Below, piece by piece: positions 36,521 through 45,900 of a stretch of 64,000 nucleotides of DNA. Below the pieces are notes generated by a model. It was not told the DNA's origin. It made no database searches and worked only from the letters and a program-made list of their open reading frames with translations. Both the position numbers and the translations under genes were made by a program. The stretch's first letter is position 1. Every line of letters begins with the position of its first letter. The DNA comes from a bacterium (GTDB taxonomy: Bacteria > Eisenbacteria > RBG-16-71-46 > CAIMUX01). The stretch lies in the NCBI GenBank assembly GCA_030431975.1, contig JAUIHP010000017.1, forward strand, positions 1 to 64,000, in the 5' to 3' direction.

Positions 36521-36988
36521 GCCGCAAACTCCTTTGAAGGTCTCCGACTGACGGTTCCTGACTGAAGGTTCCCGACCCCGTCTGACCGGGAGCGGCCGTC
36601 CCGGTTCAGTCGGGAGCCGGGTCTGGAGGGGGACCGTCATATTCAAAACTGCTGTTGCGAGCTGCCGAGGCACCCACCCGCCATACACTATTTATAGGCA
36701 GGCTCCGGGTAAAAGTGGTCGTGCGTTCCGTAAAAAGTTGTGAATGATGTAACGGAATCGTAAACGACCCCGGCCCTGTACTCGCCGTGCACCAGCCATG
36801 CACCGCCATGTGCCAGCCATGTACCCGCCCCGCACCTGCCCTGTACCCGCGTACCCGCGTACCCGCGTACCCGCCCAGTGTCCGCCGCAGCTCTGAACGA
36901 CGCAGGCGTCGTCATCAAAGACGTCGTCATCGATGACGTCGCCATCGAAGACGTTGCCCGCGGAGTCCACCGACGGGATACTCAACGG
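36521..36988. repeat. Intergenic repeat-rich region upstream of the sensor kinase
   Basis: About 470 bases. At 36781-36876 it has units of CACCAGCCATG and then four tandem copies of CGTACCCG (about 36845-36876). At 36905-36960 there are imperfect repeats GACGTCGTCATC/GACGTCGCCATC. The kinase frame remains open through the second set (to 36878) but gives only Val-Ile-Asp repeats, so I exclude it from the gene. The part 36700-36770 is AT-rich and could hold promoters for either side. Confidence 0.6.
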
Positions 36989-38644
36989 ATGTCGCGGCTT
37001 CGTGTAGATCGTCTCTGGCTGGCGTTTCTCATCGCTCTCGTCCCTCTGGTCATTCTTCTCGTCGTGCAGTACGCGTGGCTGCAACGACTCGAGCGGGTGA
37101 CCACACTGGCCTACCGAGCTTCCGTCCACAGCGTTCTCAGCCTGGTGACGGCTGATATCGAGAACTTCTATCGGGAGCTGGGCGAGGAACAGCTGTGGCG
37201 GGTCGAACCGGTTTTTCAGGACTCGACCTTCACATCGCTCGCATCGTTCTGGAGAGATCATCCGAATCCGGCCGTGCGCCGCCATTTCCTGGTCGACTAT
37301 AGGGAGAAGACGTTCGGCGATTTCTACTTCTACGACCGCGAGAAGGATCGCTTGATCGAGATGTTTTCGTCGGAGGAGAGCTTCGCCGTCATCGTCGCCT
37401 GCTCTCCCTTTGCACGCACGGGAAGCGCAACGCAGCGGTGGCGAACCTCGCGCATCACGGCCGACGATCGCAATCCCAGTCACCGGATCCTGTTGCGCCC
37501 GATCCTGGACGAGTCCGAATCGACGATCGGAATCGTCGGCATGATTCTCGATGAAGAATACTTTCACGACGAGGTGCTGCCACAGACGGTGAACTCTTCC
37601 CTCGCTGAGTTCTCGACGGACTCCGACGGCTTTGCTCTGCGCATTCGCAACGCAGACGGACGTGTCGTCTACGGAAGCCCCGGGACCGGAGAGTTCACGA
37701 GCATCCGCTCCGCTCAGCTCGACTTTGTTTTCACCGACTGGTCGGCCGACCTCTATCACTACGGAACCACACCCGAAGGTGCGTTCAAAGCCAACCTGCG
37801 CATCCCGATGATCCTGTCCGGATTGCTCGCCGTCGCGATTCTCGTCGGACTCGTTCTCTCTTTGCGCGCGGCGCGACATGCTCTGCGACTCTCGACCATG
37901 AAGTCGGACTTCGTCTCGAACGTCTCGCATGAGTTGCGAACGCCGGTCGCGTCCATTCGCGTACTCGCCGATCTGCTACGAAGCGGAAAGGTGGCCTCTC
38001 CGGACAAGGTCAGCGAGTATGGTGGGCTCATCGAGGCCGAGAGTCGAAAGCTCACTCACCTCGTCGACAAGGTCCTGGAGTTTTCGCGTATCGAGTCCGG
38101 ACAGCAGCAGTATGAGTTCAGGGAGCTCGAACCCAAATCCTTCCTGAGCCAGATCGTCGAGTCCTTTCGCACCCGCCCGATTTCCTCCGGTTTCGAGGTC
38201 CGGCTATCGATGCCCGATCGAAAATGCGCACCCGTTCGCGGAGACGGGACCGCGCTGACCCAGGCCATCGGCAACCTGCTGGAGAATGCGGTCAAGTACT
38301 CCGGAACGTCCCGACTCGTCGAGGTCGAACTCGCCGACGAGGAAGCGGGAATCCGAATCTCCGTCCAGGACCACGGCATCGGCATCGAACCCGGCGAGCA
38401 CACGCGCGTCTTCGACCGGTTTCATCGCGCCGCGAGAGCGGACGTCCATGACGTCAAGGGCAGCGGCCTCGGGCTGGCCATCGTTCAGGAGATCGTCTCG
38501 GCCCATCAGGGAACAATCGATCTGGTTAGTGAGCCCGGCAAAGGCAGCACCTTCCATTTATGGTTGCCGCGACGTGCGGAAACGCAACCTCGCCCGGCCG
38601 GTTCCGTAGAAGGGTCGGAGCCATCCGGGGTGGCTACCGCCTAG
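36989..38644 (+). CDS. Membrane sensor histidine kinase
   Basis: The product is 551 aa from ATG 36989. TM1 (about 9-31, LAFLIALVPLVILLVVQYAW), a periplasmic sensor of about 240 residues and TM2 (about 270-291, PMILSGLLAVAILVGLVLSL) are followed by HisKA with the phospho-acceptor His in SHELRTPVAS (near 314). The HATPase domain has N-box NLLENAVKYSG, G1 DHGIGIEPGE, F-box VFDRFHRAA and G2 GSGLGLAIVQ. There is no obvious HAMP domain between TM2 and the kinase. It is followed eight bases later by its OmpR-type partner, so the two form a two-component operon. The signal sensed is unknown. Confidence 0.95.
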   Translation: MSRLRVDRLWLAFLIALVPLVILLVVQYAWLQRLERVTTLAYRASVHSVLSLVTADIENFYRELGEEQLWRVEPVFQDSTFTSLASFWRDHPNPAVRRHFLVDYREKTFGDFYFYDREKDRLIEMFSSEESFAVIVACSPFARTGSATQRWRTSRITADDRNPSHRILLRPILDESESTIGIVGMILDEEYFHDEVLPQTVNSSLAEFSTDSDGFALRIRNADGRVVYGSPGTGEFTSIRSAQLDFVFTDWSADLYHYGTTPEGAFKANLRIPMILSGLLAVAILVGLVLSLRAARHALRLSTMKSDFVSNVSHELRTPVASIRVLADLLRSGKVASPDKVSEYGGLIEAESRKLTHLVDKVLEFSRIESGQQQYEFRELEPKSFLSQIVESFRTRPISSGFEVRLSMPDRKCAPVRGDGTALTQAIGNLLENAVKYSGTSRLVEVELADEEAGIRISVQDHGIGIEPGEHTRVFDRFHRAARADVHDVKGSGLGLAIVQEIVSAHQGTIDLVSEPGKGSTFHLWLPRRAETQPRPAGSVEGSEPSGVATA

Positions 38645-38652
38645 AGGACCGC

Positions 38653-39417
38653 ATGAAGTCATCACCCCATTCCGGACCGTCCGGTCAGCACGTTTCCAAG
38701 GACGCGGACCTGTCTCCGCGGGCTGCCGGTTCCGCTCGCCCCCACCTGCTCGTCATCGAAGACGATGAATCCATGGCGACCGCGCTAACGGACGGTCTGG
38801 AACTCGAAGGCTACGATGTCGAGGTCCAGCGGGACGGAGCCGCGGGACTGGAACGAGCCCTCAAAGGGGAGTTCGACCTCATCGTCCTCGATGTCATGCT
38901 GCCAAGTCTGAGCGGCGTCGACATCCTCAAACAGGTCCGCTCCGCCGGCAGGCAAATGCCCATCCTGATGCTGACCGCAAAAGGTCAGGAGATCGACAAG
39001 GTCCTCGGGCTCAAGCTCGGCGCCGATGACTACATGACCAAACCGTTCGGCTTTATGGAGCTGACCGCACGCATCGAGGCCCTGCTTCGTCGGCTCGGCC
39101 GAGGCTCGACCACTTCGGACGAGTACCGCTTCGGGCCCATCCGCGTCGTCTTTGACGGACAGGAAGTCTGGAACGGAGACCGTCGCATCGAGCTTTCCCC
39201 CCGCGAGTTCGATCTTCTGCGCTACATGATCCGCCACCGTGGAAAAGTGGTCCGCCGCGACGAACTGCTCGACGCCGTGTGGGGCTATGACGATGCGCCG
39301 CTCACCCGGACGATCGATGTGCACGTGGCCAAGCTGCGGAGAAAGATCGAGACCGACCCGCAGAACCCGGAGTTCCTGCTCACGGTTCACCGGGTCGGCT
39401 ACCGATTCATGGGCTGA
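38653..39417 (+). CDS. OmpR/PhoB-family response regulator
   Basis: The product is 254 aa from ATG 38653 with AGAGGA five bases upstream (the frame extends to 38560 inside the kinase). An unusual polar N-terminal extension of 30 residues precedes the receiver domain, which has the acidic pair in VIEDDES, phospho-acceptor Asp80 in LIVLDVML, Thr in LMLTAKG and Lys in YMTKPFG. The C-terminal winged helix has IELSPREFDLLRYMIRH and TRTIDVHVAKLRRKI. Cognate to the preceding kinase. Confidence 0.95.
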   Translation: MKSSPHSGPSGQHVSKDADLSPRAAGSARPHLLVIEDDESMATALTDGLELEGYDVEVQRDGAAGLERALKGEFDLIVLDVMLPSLSGVDILKQVRSAGRQMPILMLTAKGQEIDKVLGLKLGADDYMTKPFGFMELTARIEALLRRLGRGSTTSDEYRFGPIRVVFDGQEVWNGDRRIELSPREFDLLRYMIRHRGKVVRRDELLDAVWGYDDAPLTRTIDVHVAKLRRKIETDPQNPEFLLTVHRVGYRFMG

Positions 39418-39509
39418 TCCCGAACCGTATGGCGCGCCGCTGACGTTCGTGAATACCGGAGTCCGTCATCGGTAACGTGGAAGGAGGAGTAAAGCGGTAC
39501 ACTGCAGCC

Positions 39510-40259
39510 ATGCCCGAAACGACTTTTGAATTCATCGTCGCGATCTGTGCCGGAATCGGCCTCGCCGCCGCCGCAGGGATCCGCGCCTTCCTTCCGCTCC
39601 TCGCCGTCTGCATCGCGTCCCGCATCGGGGTCATCGAACTCAATCCCGGACTCGACTTTCTCCAGTCCAACGTCGCGCTCGTGGCGCTCGTATTGGCCAC
39701 CATCCTCGAGGTCGCCGCCGACAAGGTCCCTGTCCTCGACAACTTCCTGGACGTCGGCGCCACCTTCCTGCGGCCGGTCTCGGGCTTCATTGCCGCAATG
39801 GCCATGTTCGGCGAACTCCCATCGTCGGTCGCCGTCGCCATGGCCCTCTTTGCCGCGGCCATTTCACTAGGAACCCAACTCGGACGGGCCAAGGCGCGTC
39901 TCGGTTCGACCGCAACGACAGGTGGGCTCGCCAATCCGCTGTTGTCGACGGCCGAAGATGCCATCTCGGGAACACTCTCGGTGCTGGCGATCGTTCTGCC
40001 GCTTCTCGCGGCTGTGCTCGTCATCTTCTTTCTGTACCTGTTGTGGCGCTTCGTGCGCGGGATCCGTCGAGCGGCAGGACGCGCGGCGCAACATGTCACC
40101 GGTGGGACCTATCGAAACCCCGGCGTCGGTTCCGGCGGCGGGGATGTCGGCGCAAATTTCAGGTCCCGCCGAGCCGGACCACGGGACCCCTCGATGGAGC
40201 TCCGACCCGACTTCTCCAGCGATGGCGAACAGGAAGCCCCGCGAGACACCCGCTCGTGA
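39510..40259 (+). CDS. DUF4126 membrane protein
   Basis: The product is about 249 aa. I use ATG 39510; GTG 39477 is an alternative, and the AAGGAGGAG at 39480-39488 lies too far upstream to decide. The first 150 residues match DUF4126: GIRAFLPLLAVCIASRIGV, LEVAADKVPVLDNFLD and RPVSGFIAAMAMFG, each next to a membrane helix, then NPLLSTAEDAISGTLSVLAI. A long basic cytoplasmic tail (from about 185) is rich in Arg/Gly and probably disordered. The function of the family is unknown. The stop overlaps the methyltransferase start by GTGA. Confidence 0.85.
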   Translation: MPETTFEFIVAICAGIGLAAAAGIRAFLPLLAVCIASRIGVIELNPGLDFLQSNVALVALVLATILEVAADKVPVLDNFLDVGATFLRPVSGFIAAMAMFGELPSSVAVAMALFAAAISLGTQLGRAKARLGSTATTGGLANPLLSTAEDAISGTLSVLAIVLPLLAAVLVIFFLYLLWRFVRGIRRAAGRAAQHVTGGTYRNPGVGSGGGDVGANFRSRRAGPRDPSMELRPDFSSDGEQEAPRDTRS

Positions 40260-41224
40260 GATCCGGCTTCCTCGGCATCGGAAAGAAGACCCCCTCGAGC
40301 GAAACGGATCCCTACGACTCCTTTGCCTCCGTCTACGACCGGTGGCAAGACCTCTATACCCGTCCATTCTCTTTGGCCATGACCATCCGAATACAGCAGG
40401 CCTGGGAGGAGTTCGGCGTTCCGGAACAGTCGTTACTCGACTTCGCCTGCGGAACCGGAACGCTTGCATGGTGGTGGTCCGAGCACAATCCAGCCTGGGA
40501 AGTCGTCGGGGTCGACCGGTCTGCCCCAATGATCGAACGAGCCCTCCGAAAAGCCGACGGCGAGGTGTCGGAAGGTGGTCAGGACGTTGGGAGTACTGCG
40601 GGCGCCGGGGGTACTGAGGATGCCGGGGATGTCGGAAAAGACAGCGCTGGGCGGAATCTACACCCGCGGCGGGTACACGCTTCGCTGCCACCCTCAAGCC
40701 CGAGCTTTCATGTCGGCGACATATCTCGGTTGTCCCTATCCGATCTCAGGCACGGTTCCGGTTTCGGAATGGTCACCTGCTTCTTCGACAGCCTGAACCA
40801 CATCACCAAAACGAAAGAGCTCGAAGGGGCCCTCCGCTCTGCACGTCGCTGCCTACTTCCGGGTGGCCTGTTCGTTTTCGATCTGATCGACGTTGAATGC
40901 TTCCCGGAGATCTTCGGATCGCCCTGGATCGTTCAGAACGATCATCTCTACGTCGGCTGCGAGTCCGAGTACCTCGAGCGGCGCGGCGCGTCCTACGGAC
41001 GGGTCCACTTCACATTCTTCGAGCGCTCTGGCGAAAAAGCCGAATCGAGCAGTTGGAAACGCAGCGAGACCGAAATCCTCGAGCGCGCGTGGCCGCGTGA
41101 GGTCTTTGACCCGATGGTCGACGCCGCCGGACTCGAGATCATTCATGTGCAGCTGATCGATCCGGAAGAACAGCCGGACGTGTTCGTTCCTCGCCGCCTC
41201 TACGTCTGTCGCCCGAAGAACTAG
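40256..41224 (+). CDS. SAM-dependent methyltransferase (class I) with a repeat-derived insertion
   Basis: The product is 322 aa from GTG 40256 (GTGA overlap). N-terminal YDSFASVYDRWQDL, then motif I LLDFACGTGTLAWWW, motif II VVGVDRSAPMIERALRK, motif post-I FGMVTCFFDSLNHI and LLPGGLFVFDLI. This is the layout of small-molecule methyltransferases like those with the YxxxxxxYD...D start. Between motif II and the SAM-core strand lies an insertion of about 45 residues (from GEVSEGGQDVG to LPPSSP) encoded by short GC-rich repeats. It should sit on a surface loop. Substrate unknown. Confidence 0.88.
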   Translation: MRSGFLGIGKKTPSSETDPYDSFASVYDRWQDLYTRPFSLAMTIRIQQAWEEFGVPEQSLLDFACGTGTLAWWWSEHNPAWEVVGVDRSAPMIERALRKADGEVSEGGQDVGSTAGAGGTEDAGDVGKDSAGRNLHPRRVHASLPPSSPSFHVGDISRLSLSDLRHGSGFGMVTCFFDSLNHITKTKELEGALRSARRCLLPGGLFVFDLIDVECFPEIFGSPWIVQNDHLYVGCESEYLERRGASYGRVHFTFFERSGEKAESSSWKRSETEILERAWPREVFDPMVDAAGLEIIHVQLIDPEEQPDVFVPRRLYVCRPKN

Positions 41225-41349
41225 CCTCTTCACTTGTGAAATTCCGCTCAAAGTCCGCCGCCGCATGGCCGATACCCGCCTAGTTGCCTTTTTTTCGATC
41301 GGGCCGCTGGCCGACACTCGCCACGCCGTCCGTTTCCAAAGGAGTCCCA

Positions 41350-42105
41350 GTGCACATTCGGTTGATCCGACTCTCACTCCCCGTGATTGCCGCCATCATC
41401 ACGGCCAGCTTCCTCACCGCCGGAGTTCCGCAGGTACCGACCGCGGCACTCACGCGCGAAAGCGTGCTCGAGGCGTGGGAGCAAGTCCAGGCCGCCGATA
41501 CGCAAACGCTTCGGTTCGAAGAGGTCGGCGAGAAGCGCTATCGCTTCAAGACCGAACGATTTCCCTACGACGGTGAACTGCATGTCGTCAATGTGGCCAT
41601 CGATGACCTTGGAGCCATTGAGTTCGAAGAAGAGCCGAGCCGCATCGCCATCGTCGAAGTCGAACTCGTCGACATGCCGCGGGAGTATCGCGAACGCCAC
41701 ATTCAGAGCATCGGAATGTGGGAGCGAAACAACACGCTCTACTATGACGCCGAGACCGAGACCTGGCTCTCCTTCGGAGAGTGGCGCGACGCTTTGGCCG
41801 CGAAATACCCCAGCAACTACGGCGGCGGCGGAACCGGTTGGCTCTGGACCTGCGCCCAGTACAGCAACTGGATCTTCATCGGAGGGCTGACCGTTCTCGT
41901 CATCATCCTGGGCCTCGTGGCCCGCCAGGCCAGCAAGCAGATCCAAAAGACGATGGCGGCCCAGGACAAAGTGATGAAGGAACACGAAGAAGCCATTCGC
42001 CGACAGGAAGAAGCGATCCAGCTGACGAAGAGCGCGTTGGCAGCCAACCAGCAGTCGGTTCAGCTGCTGGGATCAATTCTGGAAGAGCTAAAAAGGTCGG
42101 CGTAG
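41350..42105 (+). CDS. Secreted/membrane coiled-coil protein of unknown function
   Basis: The product is 251 aa from GTG 41350, chosen because AAAGGAG lies five bases upstream. A signal peptide (1-32, SLPVIAAIITASFLTAG) is followed by a soluble region (about 35-165) with DTQTLRFEEVGEKRYRF and ending TWLSFGEWRDALAAKYPSN. A single helix NWIFIGGLTVLVIILGLVA (about 173-192) precedes a cytoplasmic coiled coil (about 195-250) rich in Glu/Gln (QDKVMKEHEEAIRRQEEAIQ). The layout (outside sensor, one TM, inside coiled coil) suggests a sensor or scaffold, but no family is recognised. Confidence 0.65.
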   Translation: MHIRLIRLSLPVIAAIITASFLTAGVPQVPTAALTRESVLEAWEQVQAADTQTLRFEEVGEKRYRFKTERFPYDGELHVVNVAIDDLGAIEFEEEPSRIAIVEVELVDMPREYRERHIQSIGMWERNNTLYYDAETETWLSFGEWRDALAAKYPSNYGGGGTGWLWTCAQYSNWIFIGGLTVLVIILGLVARQASKQIQKTMAAQDKVMKEHEEAIRRQEEAIQLTKSALAANQQSVQLLGSILEELKRSA

Positions 42106-42225
42106 GCTCGGGGCTCGGGGCTCGGGGCTCGGGGCTTGGGGCTTGGGGCTTCGGCTTGGCTTCGGCCTTGGGGCTTTGGTGCTCGGGACATTGGCTTTTT
42201 GGCTTTCGGGCTTTGGTCTTGGGTT
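42103..42225. repeat. GGCTCGGGG minisatellite
   Basis: About four perfect copies of GGCTCGGG follow the coiled-coil gene stop. Degenerate GGCTTGGGG and GGCTTTGG units follow, reaching the aquaporin stop region. The tract fills the whole space between the two convergent genes. Confidence 0.9.
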
Positions 42226-42229
42226 CGGT

Positions 42230-42856
42230 CTACTCAACTTCTTGTAGGTTGAAGACCACGACTGCCAGGACTGCTCCAACCAGCGGCCCTGCCAGGTACA
42301 GCCACGCGTGACTCCCGGCACCAGAGCCGATTTGCAGGAGAATCGGCCCCACCCCCACCGCCGGGTTGTACGCCCCGCCTGAGATCGGACCGCCGAAGTA
42401 GGCCATACCGCCCACGACGAAACCGATGGCCAATCCGAAGTAGCCGTTTCCCTCCGTCCTCTTTGACGTCGCGACATTCAGAATGACAAGAACCATCAGG
42501 AAAGTGCACAGCGCTTCGACAACGAGTGCCTTTGCAGCTGAAGCCGTCGACGCAGGCGCGAGGTAGAACGGCTCGCCTGTCACCCAATTGACGACTCCGG
42601 CAGCGGCGACGGCCGCCAGAAACTGCGCCAACAGGTACGGCCCCAGTTGCTGCCAGCTGAAGACTCCACGAAGGATGAGGGCGACCGACACGGCGGGGTT
42701 GTAGTGCGCGCCGGAAACCTCGCGTCCCATGTAGACGAGGGCGGTAAGAACTACCCCGATGGCCCAGGGAGCCATCGGGGGAGATTGTGCGACGGAAAGG
42801 CCGATCGTCAGCACCAGAAAGAACGTACCGACGAACTCGGTCACCCACTCTTTCAA
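42230..42856 (-). CDS. Aquaporin/MIP-family channel
   Basis: The product is 208 aa with six hydrophobic segments. Both signature loops are present: SGAHYNPAVSVAL (about residues 48-60) and SGGAYNPAVGVGP (about 161-173). The start TEFVGTFFLVLTIGLSV is typical. The second NPA is followed by Val rather than the Arg that forms the selectivity filter in most water and glycerol channels. That is seen in some bacterial subgroups and leaves the transported solute open. It converges on the coiled-coil gene. Confidence 0.9.
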   Translation of the reverse strand: MKEWVTEFVGTFFLVLTIGLSVAQSPPMAPWAIGVVLTALVYMGREVSGAHYNPAVSVALILRGVFSWQQLGPYLLAQFLAAVAAAGVVNWVTGEPFYLAPASTASAAKALVVEALCTFLMVLVILNVATSKRTEGNGYFGLAIGFVVGGMAYFGGPISGGAYNPAVGVGPILLQIGSGAGSHAWLYLAGPLVGAVLAVVVFNLQEVE

Positions 42857-42938
42857 AGTTCGATCGACCTCCCTCTGGCAACCGATTCATTTCTTGGGCA
42901 ACGGAGGACTCGCAGACGTCTCGATGCCCTCCGCGAAG

Positions 42939-45900
42939 TTACTTCGTCACGACGATCGACTTGGTCTGGACCTGGTCGCCCGTGTCCAGCCGGAAGAAGT
43001 ACACGCCGGAACCGAGTTCGCGGCCCTCTTCATCCCGCCCGTCCCAGGCCCAGTCATATTCGCCGGCATCCAGGCTTTCTGATCCGTTGGCGAGTTCCCG
43101 GACCTGTCGTCCGCCGACATCGTAGACGCGAATGTTGACCGGACGGGACTCCGTCAAAGCAAAGCGTACCTGTGCGTGGCCGGTCGTTGGGTTAGGAAAC
43201 GCTTTCAAATGCGCCACAACGGAAGCGGCGGTCGGCGTCGAGGCCGGCTCCAGCCCGCCGAACACCTGAAAGTCGTCGATTCCCGCTTCAACGATCGAGC
43301 CTTCGCCGAGGTCCGATGCGACGAAGCGGATTCGCACTTCATCCGTCGTTTCCACGAAGTCCGCGATGGCAAACTCGTGAAGCTTCCACTCGGTGGCGGA
43401 CTCCGTCGTCCGAAGCAGCTCGGTCCAGTTCGATCCGCCGTCATCGGAGATCTCGACCAACCACTCATCGTCGATGGCGGTACCGGCGTTGTTCGAGTAC
43501 CAGTACCAATAGCTCACGACGGGATCCGAGGACGTCGAGACGTTGAAGTCTCCCGTGGTCAATGTCGTCGTCCCACCGTCAACATCGTTCTCGCCGTCAG
43601 CCCCGCCCGGGGATCCCTGACCCGTGACCCAGCAGTCTGTCCCCGGTTGCGGTGTGTGGTCGTCTTCGGGAGCCGCTCCGGTTCCGTTCGGATCGACACG
43701 TTCCCAGACGCCGGTGGTCGCGTCGTCGTCGGAGGCGCCGACGGTCCAGCCCGGATCGACCTCCATGTTGTATGCGGCCAACGCGACGGCGAGGTTGAAG
43801 TTCTGGACGGTGGACTCTCCTTCGACGACTTCGATGTCGGCTTGGGCTGTCTCATACCCGAAACGCTCGGCAACGAGCGTGTAGGTTCCGATGGGAAGCG
43901 CCGGAATCTGATAGCTACCGCCAAGCCCCGTCGAGACCGGATCGAGCGGTGTGTCCAGGACGGTGACAGTGACCCCGCTCAAGGTCAGCGGCGAATTCTC
44001 GAGCCGCACCGTTCCCATGACTGAACTCGAGGGGAGAGCGTTCAAGTCGATGTCGAGACCGAACTGCTCTTGCGCGGTGATCGTGACCGAAGTTTCGAAC
44101 GTTTCGAAGAGGAAGGTCTCCGCACGAATGTCGAAATCGCCGGCCGGCAGACCCAGGCTGTAGAGACCGTTCTCGTTGCTGACCACGCTGAATCCGGTTC
44201 CGACCGCTTCGACGCGGACACCCGGCACGGGATCACCGCTGTCGGCATCACGAACGACTCCCGCCAAAGAACCGAAGTCGTTCATCTGCTCGGCCAGAAT
44301 GGCTGCAGCCAGGCAGTCCACTTTGCCGGCGCCGAACTGATTGTCCTTCCCCGCCGGACCGAGGTCGACAGCTGTCGTCTGCAGAACCATGGCCATCTCT
44401 TCCGGCGTGATCTCCGGATACGCTCCCAGAATCAAGGCCATCGAACCCGCGATGTGCGGCGTCGAGGATGAGGTTCCGGAGAACCCACCGTAGCCACCGC
44501 CGATCAGGATCGAAATCGTTCCGGATCCTGGGGCCATCACGTCCGGCTTGATCAGCCCCGGCATGCCGCCCGACCACGGGTAGTCCCGGTACTCCTCACG
44601 CATCTCGAAGGGATACTCCGGCCAGTTCGCACCGATGTCCTCCCATGCAAACGGGCCGAGAGAGGAGAAGGAGGCCCAACCGTCCGACTCGGTGATCGCG
44701 CCGCAGCCCGAGGTGATTCCGCTGACACCGGCCTGCACCTGTTCCGGATGAGCCCACGGCGTCGGGTTGGATCCCGGCGCAGAGATGTTGAACGGAATCG
44801 GATCGGTTCCAGGGTTGTCTCCCTCGTTACCGATCGAGTTCGCGTGATGAATCCCCGTGAGAAGGATTCCGTCCGTAACAGAACGCCACCAGTCGTAATC
44901 CGGCTTCGGAGAGAAACGCCACTTCTGGGAACGACTCATGCTGATGACATGGGCCCCGTTGTCGATCGCGTACTGGATGCCTTCGATGTTTTGGCCCCAC
45001 GAACTGACGAAGCAGGCCATGACCAATGCCTTTGGGGCAACGCCGGTTCGTGTCCCTTCCGTGCCGTCGCCCGCCGCATTGCCCGCACACTTCGTGCCGT
45101 GATCACGGCTGGCTCCCGACGGCGCGGGCATCGGATCGTTGTCGCCGTTTGCGAAGTCCCAACCCCAGGTATCGTCGACATAGCCGTTGTTGTCGTCGTC
45201 GATCCCGTTGTTCGGAATCTCGCCGTCGTTGTTCCACATGTGACCGGCGAGGTCCGCGTGCGTGCGATCCACACCATTGTCCTGGACGGCAATGATGATG
45301 CCTTCGCCTTCGTAGCCACGATCCCAGGTTTGCGGCGCGTTGATGTTTTCCAGCTGCCAGAGTTCGGTTCCACGACGCATCGCCTCGATCTCGGCAGCGC
45401 CCACGGGACCACGCTCGAAGATTTCGTCGTGAGCATGCTCCGCCGCGATCGGCGGATCCCAGATGAGAGAGCGGATCCCGGGCTTTTGGGATAGCTCTTC
45501 AATCGTCGCCGGAACCGCGTCGAGAAGGATTCCGTTGGCCACCCAGAGTGAGCGAAGTTGGCTCACCCGACCCGCTGCTTCTTCGGATTGAAGAAACGAG
45601 AGCAGCGGCGCCTGCGTGCGATCGGCCAAGTCACGAAGCTCTGTGCGCGCGACCGATCGCCGATCCTTGGAGGACAGGCCCGCCACGGAGGCCAGCGCCA
45701 GATTCAGATCCACCTGGTCTTCGAGCACGACGATGACCGGAATTTTCTCGTCCGACGCCGCGCGGTCCATCGCGGAACGAAGATCGGGAGTCACGACGGC
45801 AGCCGATGCGTACGAAGGCGAGGACACCTGGAGCTCAGACGCGGATGACTCGGACGCGGATGATTCGGACGCGGATGACTCCGTTGCGGCCACCGAGTGT

